The notes beneath the pieces are model-generated. The model did not search any database, was not told the origin of the DNA, and was given only the letters and a program-made list of their open reading frames with translations. 8,474 nt of DNA from Lachnospiraceae bacterium (GTDB taxonomy: Bacteria; Bacillota; Clostridia; Lachnospirales; Lachnospiraceae), in NCBI GenBank assembly GCA_029068665.1, contig JAIECC010000169.1, positions 1-8,474 of the forward strand. Reading direction: 5' to 3'. The position numbers were made by a program, and so were the translations under genes. Position 1 is the stretch's first letter. Each line of letters starts with the position of its first letter. Of the stretch, positions 6,242-8,474 are shown one piece after another.

Positions 6242-8383
6242 CTACAGGCCATAGCTGGTTGCAATAGCCTTAAATTCTTCAGAGTAAGCAAAATATCTTA
6301 AAACTTCCTCTCGGCTGGTGCCGGCAGACATACGGTTCAGCCAGTATTGCTTTCCTGCCCCATCCGGTTCCCGGTCAAAAAACACCCGATACAAAATCGT
6401 CACATATTCATCATTGGAATAATTATAATTTCTAAATTCCTGTGAACGAACAATCTGCTCTGCGGCAAAGTATGGAGTCTTCTGCTTTGTTCCAATACAT
6501 TGCACCCAATAATTCAGACCATCTACCTCCGGTCTCCGATGCAGGGCTGTCTGATACAACCTGGTAACAAAACCTGTGATGCCCGGATACTTATCTCTTG
6601 CTTCTCTTAAGTCCACTGCACCCTTAACCACTCCATAAGAATTGCAGACATTTGTAAATTCCTGAGAAGAAACAAACTTTGCCAGTACATACCGTCTGGA
6701 AAAACCGGAATTCAATACATCCAGCCAATAAGCCTTTCCTGATGCATCGGAACTGCGGTTCATCATAGTCAGATACATACGCTCTACAAATACATCATCT
6801 GATACATTCTGATTTTCAAATTCCTGGCTGAATACAAAGTTAGCAGTAACGGCTGCTGCAGTTGCACCATCAACCGTCAAGCGATTATACCAGAAATACA
6901 ATCCGCTTTCATCTGCTTCCCGTGTCAGAATATTCTGATATAACCGGTTGATAAACGCCTTGATTTCTGCTTCATTATACTTAGAAACTCCCGGCTGAGG
7001 CACAGCATTTATAGGCATATTCCGATACACCGGTATCTTGAACACAAAGGAGTTATCCAGAATGCCAATATTGGAATACGCCCTGTATGCCGTATTTCCT
7101 TCGTTATAAGCTCCTAAGATATTCTGCATGTACTGATGAGAAAACAGACCATAATAGGAATCATCCACATCAAATTTCTGTAAATATAAGGTATCCTGTC
7201 CCTTTGAAATATAGTTTCCACTTAATACACTGGCACCTCCTGCAATACTGTTATAGCGGGAAGTCCAGCCATTCTCTCTGGCACGGTTCAGTCCGTTTAC
7301 CCAAATCTCTGTTTCTGTACTGCCATAAGCGCCAATATTAAAGAAATTATACAGATTTTCATATCCCGGATAGAGACCGGAAATCAACGGAGAGGTTCCT
7401 GCCCCCTGCTCCTGGCGTACTCTGGCAGCCAGCATATATGGACTGACATTTGCCTGTCTGCCGGCCAGGCAAAAGGCCTGTGCATAGGTAACAACATCAT
7501 CTGCCATTATGGCATGAGACATAAAGGTTCCGTTAATTATGGCCTCCACACCGGCTTCTGTCTGATAAGTCTCATTATGAGTCAGTAATTCAAACTGAAA
7601 TATCCGGTCCTCCGTTAATCCGTTTCTTGGATCTGCATAAAACTCTACTGCCTCCTGAGAAGCCTGTACCCAATTGTATCCGCTTAATCCTACATAATCA
7701 CCATTCTGATACGCCCAAGGTTGTTTTCCCTTGTAAGCATCATCCATACTTCTCGGCACCAGACTCCGCTCCGGTGACATCTCTGCTTCAATAAAGGTAT
7801 TCCAGTCAATATTGGTAATCTGCGGAACAAAGACCCAGTTAGGATGTGCTGCATGTAAAGTCCGCAGACTAGCCTTATAGCTTTCCGGAAAGCCTGCAAT
7901 AGATGCTTCAAAATCATCTGCTGCCAGCCGGGCAACACTGTCAAGCTCCATAACCAGCTCCGGCTGTTCTTCCAGTGCTCCATTTTCTACCGGTTCTTCA
8001 GAATATTCTCCATCCTCTGCCATTAAGGAAAAAGGAACCCCTCCGCGATTCTCATATCCTATGGTGTCCAGATTATCCACTGCATTGCATAATACATATT
8101 CTGCAGGAACATATCCACAATAAGAAATTCCGGATACACTTACTTCTACCTCATACCAATAGCTTCCATCTTCTGCAGCTACAAGGGTCTTTACAGCCAT
8201 CTGATGTCCGGAATAAAGAGTTATCAGTTCATCAATAGCATTGGGTTCTACCCGAAGCCCGTATTCCGTACAGCCATACAGAATTGCCTTTACCTGCTTT
8301 GCCGCTGCTTCATCCGGCTCCTGGTCCTGATCCAACAATTCCTCCACTGTCTCTGACTGTGCCAGCACTCCTGCGTCACTCAA
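6242..8383 (-). CDS. SH3b-glucosaminidase-DUF4214 cell-wall protein (open frame downstream of an in-frame stop)
   Basis: The frame is 713 residues from TTG at 8383. In order it holds: an acidic N-terminal stretch; a bacterial SH3-like domain (about 30-98, GLRVEPN to GYVPAEYV); an acidic linker (about 100-160); a glucosaminidase domain of the secreted SH3-glucosaminidase type (about 165-460), with AARVRQEQGAGTSPLISG supplying the likely catalytic Glu325 and YNFFNIGAYG, GGA, YLQKFDV and HQYMQNI as further family motifs; and four DUF4214-like units (476-713). It should cleave peptidoglycan glycan strands at GlcNAc outside the cell. TTG is a poor start: AGGAG ends only 3 bases before it and no signal peptide follows. 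The missing signal peptide lies just upstream in the same frame, beyond a TGA at 8407-8405, so the gene is either broken by a nonsense change, read through, or mis-sequenced. The next gene starts within 2-38 bases. Confidence 0.85.
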   Translation of the reverse strand: MSDAGVLAQSETVEELLDQDQEPDEAAAKQVKAILYGCTEYGLRVEPNAIDELITLYSGHQMAVKTLVAAEDGSYWYEVEVSVSGISYCGYVPAEYVLCNAVDNLDTIGYENRGGVPFSLMAEDGEYSEEPVENGALEEQPELVMELDSVARLAADDFEASIAGFPESYKASLRTLHAAHPNWVFVPQITNIDWNTFIEAEMSPERSLVPRSMDDAYKGKQPWAYQNGDYVGLSGYNWVQASQEAVEFYADPRNGLTEDRIFQFELLTHNETYQTEAGVEAIINGTFMSHAIMADDVVTYAQAFCLAGRQANVSPYMLAARVRQEQGAGTSPLISGLYPGYENLYNFFNIGAYGSTETEIWVNGLNRARENGWTSRYNSIAGGASVLSGNYISKGQDTLYLQKFDVDDSYYGLFSHQYMQNILGAYNEGNTAYRAYSNIGILDNSFVFKIPVYRNMPINAVPQPGVSKYNEAEIKAFINRLYQNILTREADESGLYFWYNRLTVDGATAAAVTANFVFSQEFENQNVSDDVFVERMYLTMMNRSSDASGKAYWLDVLNSGFSRRYVLAKFVSSQEFTNVCNSYGVVKGAVDLREARDKYPGITGFVTRLYQTALHRRPEVDGLNYWVQCIGTKQKTPYFAAEQIVRSQEFRNYNYSNDEYVTILYRVFFDREPDGAGKQYWLNRMSAGTSREEVLRYFAYSEEFKAIATSYGL
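6245..6958 (-). repeat. DUF4214 array of four units in A-B-A-B order
   Basis: The C-terminal 238 residues hold four units built on (F/Y)-V-x-x-(L/M)-Y, a central G-(L/K)-x-(Y/F)-W and a closing (S)-(Q/E)-E-F. Units begin at residues 476, 531, 604 and 659, that is spacings of 55, 73 and 55. Units 1 and 3 share RLYQ and GL-x-(F/Y)W; units 2 and 4 share GK-x-YWL and both end in SYG(V/L). This indicates duplication of a two-unit module. DUF4214 is known from S-layer and secreted proteins and is of uncertain function; wall or glycan binding is an inference. Confidence 0.8.
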
Positions 8384-8404
8384 CAGCTCCTGTGCTGTTA
8401 CATT

Positions 8405-8473
8405 TCACCTTCCGGTGGTTGCAACTAACAAGGCAGCAGTCAGAAAACAGGCAACTAAACGATGATGACTCAT
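8405..8473 (-). pseudogene. Signal-peptide-coding 5' segment closed by in-frame TGA
   Basis: ATG at 8473 opens 22 codons ending in TGA at 8407-8405. The peptide has a short basic start (SHHR), a hydrophobic core LVACFLTAALLVA and a polar end TTGR, a textbook secretion signal. It is in the same frame as the glucosaminidase-DUF4214 protein; after the stop the frame reads NVTAQELL, where VTA|QE would be a good signal peptidase site. It is therefore best seen as the true 5' end of that gene. The true start could lie further upstream, since the window ends one base beyond this ATG, so its promoter and ribosome site cannot be seen. Confidence 0.75.
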
Positions 8474-8474
8474 T

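Noticed and set aside
8396..8407. Selenocysteine or lipobox reading of the TGA
   Set aside because: The position is in a signal-peptide tail, no catalytic selenocysteine role is plausible, I see no clear downstream selenocysteine element, and TGR before the codon does not fit a lipobox.
1..8474. CRISPR arrays, tRNA or rRNA genes, insertion sequences, attachment sites
   Set aside because: I saw no regularly spaced direct repeats, no tRNA-like cloverleaf, and no transposase or terminal repeats; the window is almost fully occupied by coding sequence.

Overview
The window reads as a stretch of a Gram-positive, Firmicutes-type chromosome, most likely a gut Lachnospiraceae or a close relative. The evidence is strong AGGAGG-type ribosome binding sites, moderate GC content, and a secreted SH3b/glucosaminidase/DUF4214 wall protein of a style I associate with that group. 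There is no direct taxonomic marker such as rRNA. Every gene I can support lies on the minus strand, so the locus is transcribed from right (8474) to left (1). It is densely packed, and the only sizeable non-coding stretch is 4132-4289.

Right half (8473-4290): a large secreted cell-wall protein (SH3b domain, glucosaminidase domain, then four DUF4214-like repeat units) is followed almost directly by a polytopic membrane protein. The membrane protein has an Asp-Asp motif in its first outer loop, as GT-C / GtrII-like glycosyltransferases do. The wall protein has a striking 5' end. A signal-peptide-like start at 8473 is in the same frame as the rest of the protein but is separated from it by an in-frame TGA at 8407-8405, one base pair change away from an intact secreted protein.

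Left half (4131-1): after a 158-bp gap with a good sigma-A-type promoter (TTTACA, 17-bp spacer, TAAAAT) comes a tight set: rfbF (glucose-1-phosphate cytidylyltransferase), rfbG (CDP-glucose 4,6-dehydratase), rfbH (PLP/[2Fe-2S] 3-dehydrase), a GtrA-family membrane protein, and the first 95 codons of a DRE-TIM (HMGL-like) aldolase cut by the window edge. RfbF, RfbG and RfbH turn glucose-1-phosphate into the CDP-4-keto-3,6-dideoxyhexose precursor, a pathway best known from Salmonella and Yersinia O-antigens. The RfbH partner reductase (E3), the final sugar-specific enzyme and a GtrB-like lipid-carrier glycosyltransferase are not in the window and may lie beyond its left edge.

Taken together (inference), the locus looks like a module that makes an unusual deoxysugar, flips it on a lipid carrier (GtrA), and attaches it outside the membrane to a wall glycan (GT-C protein), next to a secreted wall hydrolase that may bind or remodel that same wall. 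The points most worth following up are the aldolase as a possible sugar-branching enzyme, the stop codon in the signal peptide, a perfect 15-bp hairpin early in the membrane-protein gene, and the A-B-A-B organisation of the DUF4214 array.
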